The translations under genes and the position numbers were made by a program. From CAXYVX01 sp049297855 (GTDB lineage: Bacteria > Patescibacteriota > Saccharimonadia > Saccharimonadales > Saccharimonadaceae): a stretch of 15,868 nt of DNA. Below, one piece after another: positions 8,286 through 14,462 of the stretch (within the stretch, counting starts at the first letter, position 1; every line of letters starts with the position of its first letter). The stretch is from positions 1-15,868 of the forward strand of contig JBAQVB010000049.1 of assembly GCA_049297855.1 (NCBI GenBank), written 5' to 3'. The notes under the pieces are model-generated. The model did not search any database. It was not told the origin of the DNA and saw only the letters and a list, made by a program, of their open reading frames with translations.

Positions 8286-11252
8286 TTATTTACTATGTAA
8301 ACTGATCGATATTTCACTTTGATCATTAGTTAAACGGCCTGATTCTTTGGACGATGACGGCTGATTCAAATAATTGTCCAGTAATTCTTGGCCTCGCACT
8401 ACGGTGGTTTGGCTAGATTCACTCTGGCGAGAATCGCTAGCGTGAAGATGATTTTTGGCCACTGGCGCCCTCAAATTGTTGCTCACAACATTGGCGGATG
8501 CAACCGGTTGTGGCTGCAAGGTTGATTGTACCGTGGCTGAAGGAGCCGAACGAAGCTGTTTTGGCAGTGGCGTGGTTGTTCCGGATGATGACTGATCTGT
8601 GCGTTTTTGCAACCAACTATCTAAAAATTCTGATTTCTTAGGTGATGCCGTCGGATGCGCCTGACTGTTGTGCGCATTGGACGATCCAAAACCACCCACC
8701 GAATCAGCACGCATCGCAGCTAGTCGCTGTTGCTTATCTTTTTCAGCGGCAATTTGAGCGCTGTTCAAGCGCAATTTGATTTCAGCCTCTACCTGAGCAC
8801 GCGGGTGACCGTATTTAGCGGCTGATAGTTTAGCGAGCGCGTCAGCCAATTGTTGGTTTGGATGTCCCATGGGCGGCGCCAGAGCCAACGAAAAAGCTTG
8901 GCTGGCCATGCCATGGATGAGAATTTTAGCCACAGCATTATGATTTGGCACATTCTGCAAATCCTCGCTATCAAAAGTTGGCTGAAACATTTTCACCATC
9001 TGTTCGGCATCCTCAAAGCCAACGCGACCAATGATAAACGAGCCGGCGTTACCAATTATGGCATCACGGATTTTATCGGTCAACTGTGTCATAAACTGGT
9101 TTGCCACCACGAGCGACAGTCGATATTTACGCGCTTCAGACAGGATCGACTCAAACGACTCGGTGGCAAAATTCTGAAACTCGTCGACGAACATCGTAAA
9201 ATCAGGACGTTGCTCTTCCGGCACATTAGCGCGCGCCATGGCGGCCGCTTGAAACCGCATAACAAAAATCATTCCGATCAATTTTGACGGCATTTCGCCC
9301 ATTTTACCTTTTGATAAATTGACCAATAAAATTTTGTGGTTATCCATAATATCGCGAAAATTCAGTGCGCTCTTCATTTGTCCCAAAATATTAGTCACCA
9401 TACTATTTTGAAAATCTGCCCATTTCGAGACTACCCACGATGTTACTTCACCGGCGTCATTCGAACGTTGCGCATCTGGCCATTCTTTAGTCCAAAAATC
9501 AATGGCGGTCTGGCGTTTCAGATACGGAATTTTGCTCTTAGTGAATTGGGGATCAACCAGAGTTTTTGGAATATCCATAAAAGTTCCACCATCGGGCGAA
9601 TCCATCAACAAAAAGGCTGCATTGCGCACGATATTATCCATGCGTGGTCCGACAATTCCCTGGTTGTTCGGATCATACAGTGAGTGCAACATGCTGAGTG
9701 CGCTAGTAATTAAATAATCCTTAGTGCGTTCGGGATCAGGATCGTTAGCATCAATTTCAAACATATTGAGGCCAATCGGGTTGTTCATGTCGGACGGGTT
9801 AAAATAAATTACGTCCTCCACGCGCTCCTTCGGCACCATTGCGAGTAGATTGTCCGCCGAATCGCCATGCGGGTCAATAAAGGCCAGCCCCTCACCGTCC
9901 AACATGTTTTGTAGCGCCAAATTTTCCAACAGAACTGATTTACCCATACCGGTTTTACCCATGATATAGATGTGACGGCGACGATCATCAATCATCAAAC
10001 GGATCGGTTTTTTAACGCCACGGAATACATTGTAACCAATAAACAACCCGTCATCCATGCGCTCACTCGGCCCGTCGACTTGTTTAAAACTCTGTCGCTC
10101 AACGGCCGACGATGGAATGCTGTTTTGATCAGGCAAGTGAAAAATCGTAGCCAACTCCACCGTATTTAAGATGTTTTGCTTAATTTCCGGCGGGAAAAAA
10201 CGAAAAATATAGCTCGTCACCAAATTTTCCATGTTCTGCGCCGGTGTAAACTGAAAACCATTTTTGGTCGGAGAATCAAACAGCACAAAAGTACTCACCA
10301 CGTTACCAAGTAGCGCCTGCGCACGAACCGCAGTTGGCGAGCTGACAATTACCCGCACCAGCGCTTCATAGCCGGCGTAACGCATTTTTTCATTCATGGC
10401 GTCCACTTTCTCTTTGTCGGAACCGCTCAATTGTTTGTCAGTGATGGCACCGTTAGTGTCCTTCGGCCGGTCACCACTCGCCGACGGTGGCTTCCATAGT
10501 GATTCCAAAATTTGACCAAAATAGCCTAGATCAACACCGCTACCACCGATAATACCAGACGATCCAGATGATGCGCCTCTTTTCCCCTCGGTGATCATTC
10601 GAATGCGACGTTGAATTTTTTTATCCCAACCGGCATCGGCCGGCCGCAATAAAATTTGCAATCCGATGCCATCATTGCGATTAGTTGAACTCATCGCATT
10701 CAACATAGCACGCGCAACGTCGCGCTTACTTTCTTTATAGGTAGAAATTGGAAAAGAATATTCCTTTTTAAGCGTGAATTCGCCACCTACCGTGCCGCTA
10801 ATTTTACCTTGCTGATTAAAGAAATTGATTTCCTCAACTTCCTCCAGCCGCGCCGTCGGATAGGCCGCCATGACCGCTTGTTTAACCGTCTCGAGTAGCA
10901 CCACTGGCGCCACGACATAATAACGAACATAGCCGTCATGTGCCACGATCTCAAAACTGATATGCCTCTGACCGTAAAAACGCGATTTAAAGCCCTTCGT
11001 CACCGTGGCACCGATCACATTATACATAGTTTGTGCCTGCGAAATGACTTCGTCCATGACGTCGCGCTGATCCCGCGAATCGGATTTAACATCCTCCGAT
11101 GGTGGCGGCAGATGAATCAAAACTGGCACCATTTTTAGACCACGTTCAAAGTTTTTTTGCTCTCTCGATACCTTACGTGATTGGTAATAAATCACGGCAA
11201 ATACACCAGCGGCAACCGTCAAAACCAGCATAAAAATTATCAAAAAATCCAT
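8286..11252 (-). CDS. Membrane-anchored VirD4/TraG-type ATPase (T4SS coupling-protein-like)
   Basis: A 988-residue protein. One N-terminal membrane segment (about 3-23) is followed by a long domain of about 400 residues with no motif I can name. The P-loop NTPase domain then has Walker A GKTGMGKS (432-439), IDPHGD (459-464) and Walker B TMFVDEFQ (686-693). ANQFMTQL (717-724) and IGRVGFEDAEQM (741-752) resemble the TraD/TraG/VirD4 coupling-protein and HerA-like DNA-pumping ATPases. The last 150 or so residues are Ser/Gln/Pro-rich and probably disordered. Family logic suggests DNA or protein translocation at the membrane, powered by ATP. Its true partners in this lineage are not established. 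The start follows the upstream gene by 8 bp with no clear ribosome site, so translational coupling is likely. Confidence 0.9.
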   Translation of the reverse strand: MDFLIIFMLVLTVAAGVFAVIYYQSRKVSREQKNFERGLKMVPVLIHLPPPSEDVKSDSRDQRDVMDEVISQAQTMYNVIGATVTKGFKSRFYGQRHISFEIVAHDGYVRYYVVAPVVLLETVKQAVMAAYPTARLEEVEEINFFNQQGKISGTVGGEFTLKKEYSFPISTYKESKRDVARAMLNAMSSTNRNDGIGLQILLRPADAGWDKKIQRRIRMITEGKRGASSGSSGIIGGSGVDLGYFGQILESLWKPPSASGDRPKDTNGAITDKQLSGSDKEKVDAMNEKMRYAGYEALVRVIVSSPTAVRAQALLGNVVSTFVLFDSPTKNGFQFTPAQNMENLVTSYIFRFFPPEIKQNILNTVELATIFHLPDQNSIPSSAVERQSFKQVDGPSERMDDGLFIGYNVFRGVKKPIRLMIDDRRRHIYIMGKTGMGKSVLLENLALQNMLDGEGLAFIDPHGDSADNLLAMVPKERVEDVIYFNPSDMNNPIGLNMFEIDANDPDPERTKDYLITSALSMLHSLYDPNNQGIVGPRMDNIVRNAAFLLMDSPDGGTFMDIPKTLVDPQFTKSKIPYLKRQTAIDFWTKEWPDAQRSNDAGEVTSWVVSKWADFQNSMVTNILGQMKSALNFRDIMDNHKILLVNLSKGKMGEMPSKLIGMIFVMRFQAAAMARANVPEEQRPDFTMFVDEFQNFATESFESILSEARKYRLSLVVANQFMTQLTDKIRDAIIGNAGSFIIGRVGFEDAEQMVKMFQPTFDSEDLQNVPNHNAVAKILIHGMASQAFSLALAPPMGHPNQQLADALAKLSAAKYGHPRAQVEAEIKLRLNSAQIAAEKDKQQRLAAMRADSVGGFGSSNAHNSQAHPTASPKKSEFLDSWLQKRTDQSSSGTTTPLPKQLRSAPSATVQSTLQPQPVASANVVSNNLRAPVAKNHLHASDSRQSESSQTTVVRGQELLDNYLNQPSSSKESGRLTNDQSEISISLHSK

Positions 11253-11260
11253 ACTATTCT

Positions 11261-11767
11261 TTAGCTATCAGATGCCTTTCCCACCTCTTTACCATATCGT
11301 TTTCGCACATAATCGCGCATTAAATCGGCAATCGCTGAAGCCTGTGCATAAGGATCATCACGCGTCGTCGCGATAACTTTCTGCGAAGCCGTTACCCACT
11401 CGCGCTCGATTTTATCGTTATCCGACGCCGTAACGGGTGCAATGATTGACGTGCCACTACTTATAGTCGGAGTTGATGACACTACTGCTACTTGTTGCGA
11501 CGAGGCGGCTGGCTGTGCCGTCGTTTGGCCAGCGCCCATAGCAGACCCTGTTCGCTGTTCCGGATTAGATAATTGCCGTTCAGGAGAAGCCGGCAGCATT
11601 TCTGCAGTTCTGTTCGGAACGGTCAAATTTTGATTGACATTTTTCGTCGCCAGGTTTCCAACAGACTGATTATTAAATGGCGTGGAACGCAAAACTTCGC
11701 GCGGCCGAGGTTGCATACCTTGGTTAAAATTTTGACCAGAATTCGGCCGCCCACTGCTTGGATTCAT
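11261..11767 (-). CDS. Small protein with disordered N-terminus and conserved-looking C-terminal helical domain
   Basis: A 168-residue protein. Residues 1-115 are rich in Asn, Gln, Ser, Pro and Thr and look disordered. Residues 117-162 (from DNDKIEREWV through RDDPYAQA to YVRKRYGK) form a compact charged helical domain. I recall similar C-terminal domains in small Patescibacteria proteins encoded beside this type of ATPase; that memory is not checked here. ATG 11767 is preferred over the upstream ATG at 11800 because a perfect TGTTATAAT ends 6 nt before it, so the longer frame would begin upstream of transcription. The gene is cotranscribed with the ATPase 8 bp downstream, suggesting a partner or adaptor role. 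Confidence 0.82.
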   Translation of the reverse strand: MNPSSGRPNSGQNFNQGMQPRPREVLRSTPFNNQSVGNLATKNVNQNLTVPNRTAEMLPASPERQLSNPEQRTGSAMGAGQTTAQPAASSQQVAVVSSTPTISSGTSIIAPVTASDNDKIEREWVTASQKVIATTRDDPYAQASAIADLMRDYVRKRYGKEVGKASDS

Positions 11768-11773
11768 AGTGAA

Positions 11774-11782
11774 ATTATAACA
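11774..11782 (-). promoter_or_regulatory. Extended -10 promoter for the 11767 gene and the ATPase
   Basis: TGTTATAAT on the minus strand is a consensus -10 with a TG-n extension, and its last base is 6 nt from the ATG at 11767. It implies leaderless expression of the small protein and decides the start codon. Confidence 0.7.
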
Positions 11783-11838
11783 TAAATTAGTGAAAACCAC
11801 GGCTTTTTGTCGAATTTTAAACTCTTATCAGCTGGCAT

Positions 11839-12243
11839 CTAAAATCGACGAGAAATATAAAAAACGACTATAATTTCAAAAACCAACAGCAATAAAATGC
11901 TGAGAAAACTCAATTGGGCAATCGACGCCATAGAGATAAAAAATATCGGCATGAAATTTAACACCGCTACCACAGCAGTTGCTTTACGCCGTGATGCATT
12001 CGCCTTAGTGTCGCTCAGGGCATTTTTAGATACTGGTGGTCGTATTATTCGATGGAATGATACCGCTAGCCGGACTACTAATAAGCTAGCGAGAAATGTG
12101 ATGAGATAGATATTTACAAAAACCAATAAAACGCCTAGCGAACCCAATGATGTCGGATTAGTGAAATTTAATAATAAAATCAATAAAATAATCGCCAGGC
12201 ACAGACTTGTCACCAACGCAAACGACGAAAAAAGACGTTTCAT
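11839..12243 (-). CDS. Hypothetical 4-TM membrane protein, 134 residues
   Basis: The protein is almost wholly hydrophobic, with segments at about 9-27, 36-60, 88-108 and 111-130. The second and third are separated by a basic cytoplasmic-type loop (RIIRPPVSKN...ASRRKAT). It ends YISRRF. I do not recognise the family. It sits 71 bp upstream of the disordered-protein/ATPase pair on the same strand, and no terminator is visible between them, so read-through could join the three. A membrane partner of the ATPase is possible but unproven. It has its own leaderless promoter. Confidence 0.82.
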   Translation of the reverse strand: MKRLFSSFALVTSLCLAIILLILLLNFTNPTSLGSLGVLLVFVNIYLITFLASLLVVRLAVSFHRIIRPPVSKNALSDTKANASRRKATAVVAVLNFMPIFFISMASIAQLSFLSILLLLVFEIIVVFYISRRF

Positions 12244-12249
12244 AGAACT

Positions 12250-12258
12250 AGTTTAACA
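12250..12258 (-). promoter_or_regulatory. Extended -10 promoter of the 12243 gene, leaderless
   Basis: TGTTAAACT on the minus strand ends 6 nt before the ATG at 12243. This is the same geometry as for four other genes in the window. Confidence 0.62.
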
Positions 12259-12339
12259 TATAAAAATACCGTAACTACGTCATTCAATAACGTCGGCAAA
12301 ACATTCGTCAAAAATAAAGGATACACTTCCCCACTAAAA

Positions 12340-12530
12340 ATACCAAAAGAGAAGGCTTCTTGCCGTTTGTCAATTAAAAATACTCACGAAATCTAATGCG
12401 ATATCCGATCCGCCACGTGTAAAAAATAATGGGCGCCGGCCGCGAGATTTGTTGTCTTCAGGCAAGAAAGCCTTTTCACTGACCGCTCCTTTCGGAGCAC
12501 AATTCGCGGAGTTAAAATTTAACTTTTCTA
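12340..12530 (-). ncRNA. Probable structured non-coding RNA, unassigned family
   Basis: On the minus strand a promoter (12537-12565) points into a segment with nested pairing. A 5' hairpin GCUCC-GAAA-GGAGC has a GNRA tetraloop (plus 12485-12498). A closing stem of 16 bp with one bulge pairs plus 12461-12477 with 12349-12364. An internal loop of roughly 10 and 14 nt follows, then a second stem with one bulge and a G-U pair (12441-12450 with 12378-12388) and a GC-rich top. U-rich sequence follows the closing stem. The GAAA loop and the G-U pair exist only on the minus strand; one G-U pair in the closing stem favours plus. The closing stem, bubble and upper stem recall 6S RNA, but I cannot assign it. 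No RNase P or SRP signature was seen. The 3' end is approximate. Confidence 0.5.
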
Positions 12531-12536
12531 TTGATA

Positions 12537-12565
12537 ATTGTAGTTATTAAAACAACGATTGTCAC
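12537..12565 (-). promoter_or_regulatory. Promoter of the 12340-12530 RNA
   Basis: On the minus strand there is GTGACA (plus 12560-12565), a 17-nt spacer and TACAAT (plus 12537-12542). Each hexamer is one base from consensus. The predicted start is near 12530. Confidence 0.55.
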
Positions 12566-12734
12566 TGTTAGAATATGAATTTTACGCTCAACGCGTTTAT
12601 GACAAAGTGGCAACACTGCATAAATAGTTACCGCATAACTGTTGTTCGCGATCCAATGTAAGTAGGATATGCGACAGGTGCCACGGCAATAATTTAGTAT
12701 TGCCATCTTCGCCATAAAAATTAATCATGGGCAA

Positions 12735-12832
12735 GCGACTTATGTGTCTGCACTTCCGCTTTGATCAATTATATTTACGCGACTTATGACCGATAATTGT
12801 CGGCGCAACGTAAATTTTGTCAGCGATTTATG
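12735..12832. repeat. Three 10-bp direct repeats at exact 44-bp period
   Basis: GCGACTTATG occurs at 12735-12744 and 12779-12788, and GCGATTTATG (one change) at 12823-12832. The two intervals are both 44 bp. The 34-bp sequences between the copies are unrelated. No further copy is seen at 12691 or 12867. The layout resembles spaced protein-binding sites rather than a CRISPR array. Confidence 0.6.
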
Positions 12833-12907
12833 ATGTAAGGATCGAGCTTTTCATGTCCACGTTTTAACAATTTGATGTTGTTTTTGTTTTATTAAAAGCT
12901 TGCTGAA

Positions 12908-12936
12908 AGTCTAGCAAACTATTGAGCTTAAGTCAA
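12908..12936 (-). promoter_or_regulatory. Orphan minus-strand promoter
   Basis: On the minus strand there is TTGACT (plus 12931-12936), a 17-nt spacer and TAGACT (plus 12908-12913), with a TG-n extension (TGC, plus 12914-12916). This is a -35 plus an extended -10. The start would be near 12901. The transcript would run through the 44-bp repeats, and no ORF beyond 8 codons is found at its start. Confidence 0.6.
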
Positions 12937-13450
12937 TACAATTCGTAGCATAATTTGTTGTAATATTTACGTATTTAATAATTTTATACTGTTACTTGAT
13001 AAACCATGACATTTCGTTGTCAAAAATAGATGTTGTATTTTATGCATTTTCCTTTTAAGGCGCCTGCATAGATTTCAACATAATATCTGTCAGGAGCATT
13101 AAGATTCTGTCGTGATTGTCGCATACCATAAGTTCACCCAGCGTTAATAAGTTCGTAACATAATCGATTCGGACATTTTAAATTCTTTAGTACAAACTAG
13201 AAAAATCAGAACGACAAAATTTTTGCAACGGCTACTATCAACTACAATTTGATTTAAATTTAATAACCAACATGATTTGAATCCGTTAAGCACACCGCTG
13301 ATGGCTCAGCATGATAAGATGAGAAAAATTAGAAATCATAATACCAAGTTTATGTAAAGTTTACACTCCATATTCAAAATCAAATTAGACCTCACAGTTT
13401 AGCTAAAAATGTAACGTCAATAACAACCTACTAGTTAATCCAATAAATCA

Positions 13451-13474
13451 ACGCACAAAAGAACGCACAAAAGA
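13451..13474. repeat. 12-bp tandem duplication
   Basis: ACGCACAAAAGA is repeated twice head to tail in non-coding DNA. It may be simple slippage; no role can be inferred. Confidence 0.7.
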
Positions 13475-13532
13475 ATATCTCAACAATAAACAGACATGCT
13501 CAGTGGCTTGAGTCAATCGATCTGCTGGGCCA

Positions 13533-13548
13533 GTTAGATGGTTAGATG
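13533..13548. repeat. 8-bp tandem duplication
   Basis: GTTAGATG is repeated twice in direct succession and followed by a G-run. It sits in a short GC-richer patch that also contains the palindrome CTGGGCCAG (about 13523-13531). Confidence 0.6.
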
Positions 13549-13782
13549 GGGGGTCAGCAATTCTGGCGACATTATTTTACTATCAATATACAAACATACC
13601 ATTCAATCATTATCACTTTCTAATCTTTTTATTTCTTGGATTGTTTAAAAACATGAGACTCGCCGTAGTGGACGACTGTTTATATAGTTTTTAACCTACG
13701 AATTACTTTATCGCATCAAAAGTTTTCCACAGTTTAGCCAAAATTGTTGTAAATAATGAGTAAATAATGTGTATAAAACGCC

Positions 13783-13811
13783 TTGACATGAGCATTTTAG
13801 TGCGCTATATT
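13783..13811 (+). promoter_or_regulatory. Consensus sigma-70 promoter of a short RNA
   Basis: A perfect TTGACA (13783-13788), a 17-nt spacer and TATATT (13806-13811, one base from consensus). This is the closest match to the full consensus in the window. The predicted start is near 13818. A DnaA-box-like TTATACACA lies immediately upstream (minus strand, 13768-13776). Confidence 0.8.
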
Positions 13812-13817
13812 AGAGGT

Positions 13818-13934
13818 AGCTTCTGAATAAAAAATGTATTCAATGAAGATTCAGAGGCCGCGCACACAAATATAAAAATTATAACCATAAAACTATTAAA
13901 TGACCGACAAATTCTCGCAGCCGGTCATTTTTTG
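13818..13934 (+). ncRNA. Predicted small RNA of about 117 nt
   Basis: A near-consensus promoter and an intrinsic terminator bracket a short unit. Its 5' end can fold into a 9-bp stem (13820-13828 with 13849-13857, one G-U) with a 20-nt loop. An unpaired A-rich linker leads to the terminator hairpin. The only ATG frame of note (13834-13875, 13 codons) has no ribosome site and lies partly in the stem, so a regulatory or housekeeping RNA is more likely than a peptide. The family is not recognised. It faces the tmRNA gene tail to tail. Confidence 0.6.
13898..13934 (+). terminator. Intrinsic terminator of the small RNA
   Basis: AAATGACCG (13898-13906) pairs perfectly with CGGTCATTT (13922-13930) around a 15-nt loop, and the T-run extends to 13933. 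Confidence 0.85.
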
Positions 13935-13951
13935 TTGGCAATAAATCTTCA

Positions 13952-13989
13952 TTAAAAAAAATAAAGACGCAAAACTTTTATTCTACGTC
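13952..13989 (-). terminator. Intrinsic terminator of the tmRNA gene
   Basis: On the minus strand a 9-bp stem (plus 13981-13989 with 13966-13974, including G-U pairs) with a 6-nt loop is followed by UUUAUUUUUUUU (plus 13953-13965). It begins 11 nt after the tmRNA CCA end. Confidence 0.8.
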
Positions 13990-13999
13990 AAATTAACTT

Positions 14000-14379
14000 T
14001 GGTGGAGCTGCCGGCAACCGCCGCCGGGTCCGAATGATAACCTATCAACCATCTACGAAGCCTAGACTTTTTCAAATTTTCACGAAACGCGCCAGAAAAA
14101 ACCAAAGCCGCGTCTCGCTATTCGCAAGTATTTCACGCTAAATTATGCGAAAATCACCTAGCGCTATCAGCAAACATATAACAATTTACGAAAACTCTGC
14201 TGATCAGTTTCCGCAAACCGAGCCGCATCTAGGCGGCGTAAGCGAAGGCCTTCGGCGCAAAAGCAGCCTTGACCGACGCAACAAAGGATTTAACCTTGTT
14301 ATTTATTATTGATGTAAGACATCACCTGCTCGCAAGTTGATCTGTTAAATTTCATCCGTCTAAGCATAATTTCAGCCCC
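14000..14379 (-). ncRNA. ssrA: Transfer-messenger RNA (tmRNA)
   Basis: This 380-nt RNA rescues stalled ribosomes and tags their products for proteolysis. The tRNA-like ends fit well: 5' GGGGCUG (plus 14373-14379) pairs with 3' CAGCUCC, followed by ACCA (plus 14000-14010), giving the standard tmRNA tail CAGCUCCACCA encoded in the gene. Helix 2 is clear, GCUUAGAC (14358-14365) with GUCUAGGC (14060-14067). The conserved GGAC precedes a 5-bp T stem CCGGC/GCCGG. A reading frame for the tag ends with GCC GCC UAG (14229-14234), giving ...AFAYAA. Further stems such as AUCAGCA/UGCUGAU follow in the pseudoknot region. Oddities: the T-loop is GGCGGUU instead of UUCRANN, and the 5' D-like region lacks the usual GGAUUCGAC. 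It has its own promoter and terminator. Confidence 0.9.
14229..14303 (-). other. tmRNA proteolysis-tag reading frame
   Basis: The frame inside the tmRNA begins at about AAU AAC AAG (14303-14295) and ends in UAG (14229-14231), about 24 codons. It reads N-N-K-V-K-S-F-V-A-S-V at the start and ends K-A-F-A-Y-A-A. The hydrophobic -AA end is the normal ClpXP/FtsH-type degradation signal. The resume codon is uncertain: the codons just before are AUA, and no GCA (Ala) resume codon is seen in this position. Confidence 0.7.
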
Positions 14380-14390
14380 ACGTCGGTGTT

Positions 14391-14399
14391 ATTATAACA
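14391..14399 (-). promoter_or_regulatory. tmRNA promoter (extended -10)
   Basis: TGTTATAAT on the minus strand is a consensus -10 with a TG-n extension. It lies 11 nt before the mature GGGG 5' end, leaving a few nucleotides for RNase P to remove. No -35 match is seen. Confidence 0.7.
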
Positions 14400-14444
14400 C
14401 ATGCAACTATTAATATTAGTTTTGTTTATGATTTAGCCAAAGTC

Positions 14445-14453
14445 TGCTAAAAT
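14445..14453 (+). promoter_or_regulatory. Extended -10 promoter of the yifB/comM gene
   Basis: TGCTAAAAT is identical to the box before the 7562 gene. It ends 9 nt before the ATG at 14463, so any leader would be about 2-3 nt. A weak TTTATG (14425-14430) stands at 17 nt. No Shine-Dalgarno site is present. Confidence 0.6.
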
Positions 14454-14462
14454 TGACATATC

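Larger units (their letters stand above)
12566..13782. other. About 1.2 kb AT-rich region without a convincing protein gene
   Basis: Stops are dense in all frames, and the one longer frame (12512-12715 minus, 67 codons) has no start signal and an implausible Cys/His/Trp content. What it does hold: a 7-bp perfect hairpin (12685-12704), three 10-bp repeats at a 44-bp period (12735-12832), an orphan minus promoter (12908-12936), and two short tandem repeats (13451-13474, 13533-13548). It also has one perfect DnaA-box match, TTATACACA (minus, plus 13768-13776), and a one-mismatch match, TTTTCCACA (13723-13731). From about 12940 to 13450 I see nothing specific. Confidence 0.55.

Noticed and set aside
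12340..12530. RNase P RNA or SRP RNA identity for the structured RNA
   Set aside because: The conserved P4 core (GAGGAAAGTCC-type) of RNase P and the GGAAGG/AGCAGCC loop of SRP RNA are absent, and the length is too short for RNase P.
12512..12715. 67-codon minus-strand frame
   Set aside because: No Shine-Dalgarno site and no extended -10 at the 6-nt position, Cys/His/Trp content unlike neighbours, and it runs into the promoter and 5' end of the predicted structured RNA.
12735..12832. CRISPR array
   Set aside because: The repeated unit is only 10 bp with three copies and 34-bp intervals. CRISPR repeats are longer, and no cas genes are present.
13834..13875. 13-codon peptide inside the small RNA
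   Set aside because: No ribosome site, and the frame lies partly within the 5' stem-loop.
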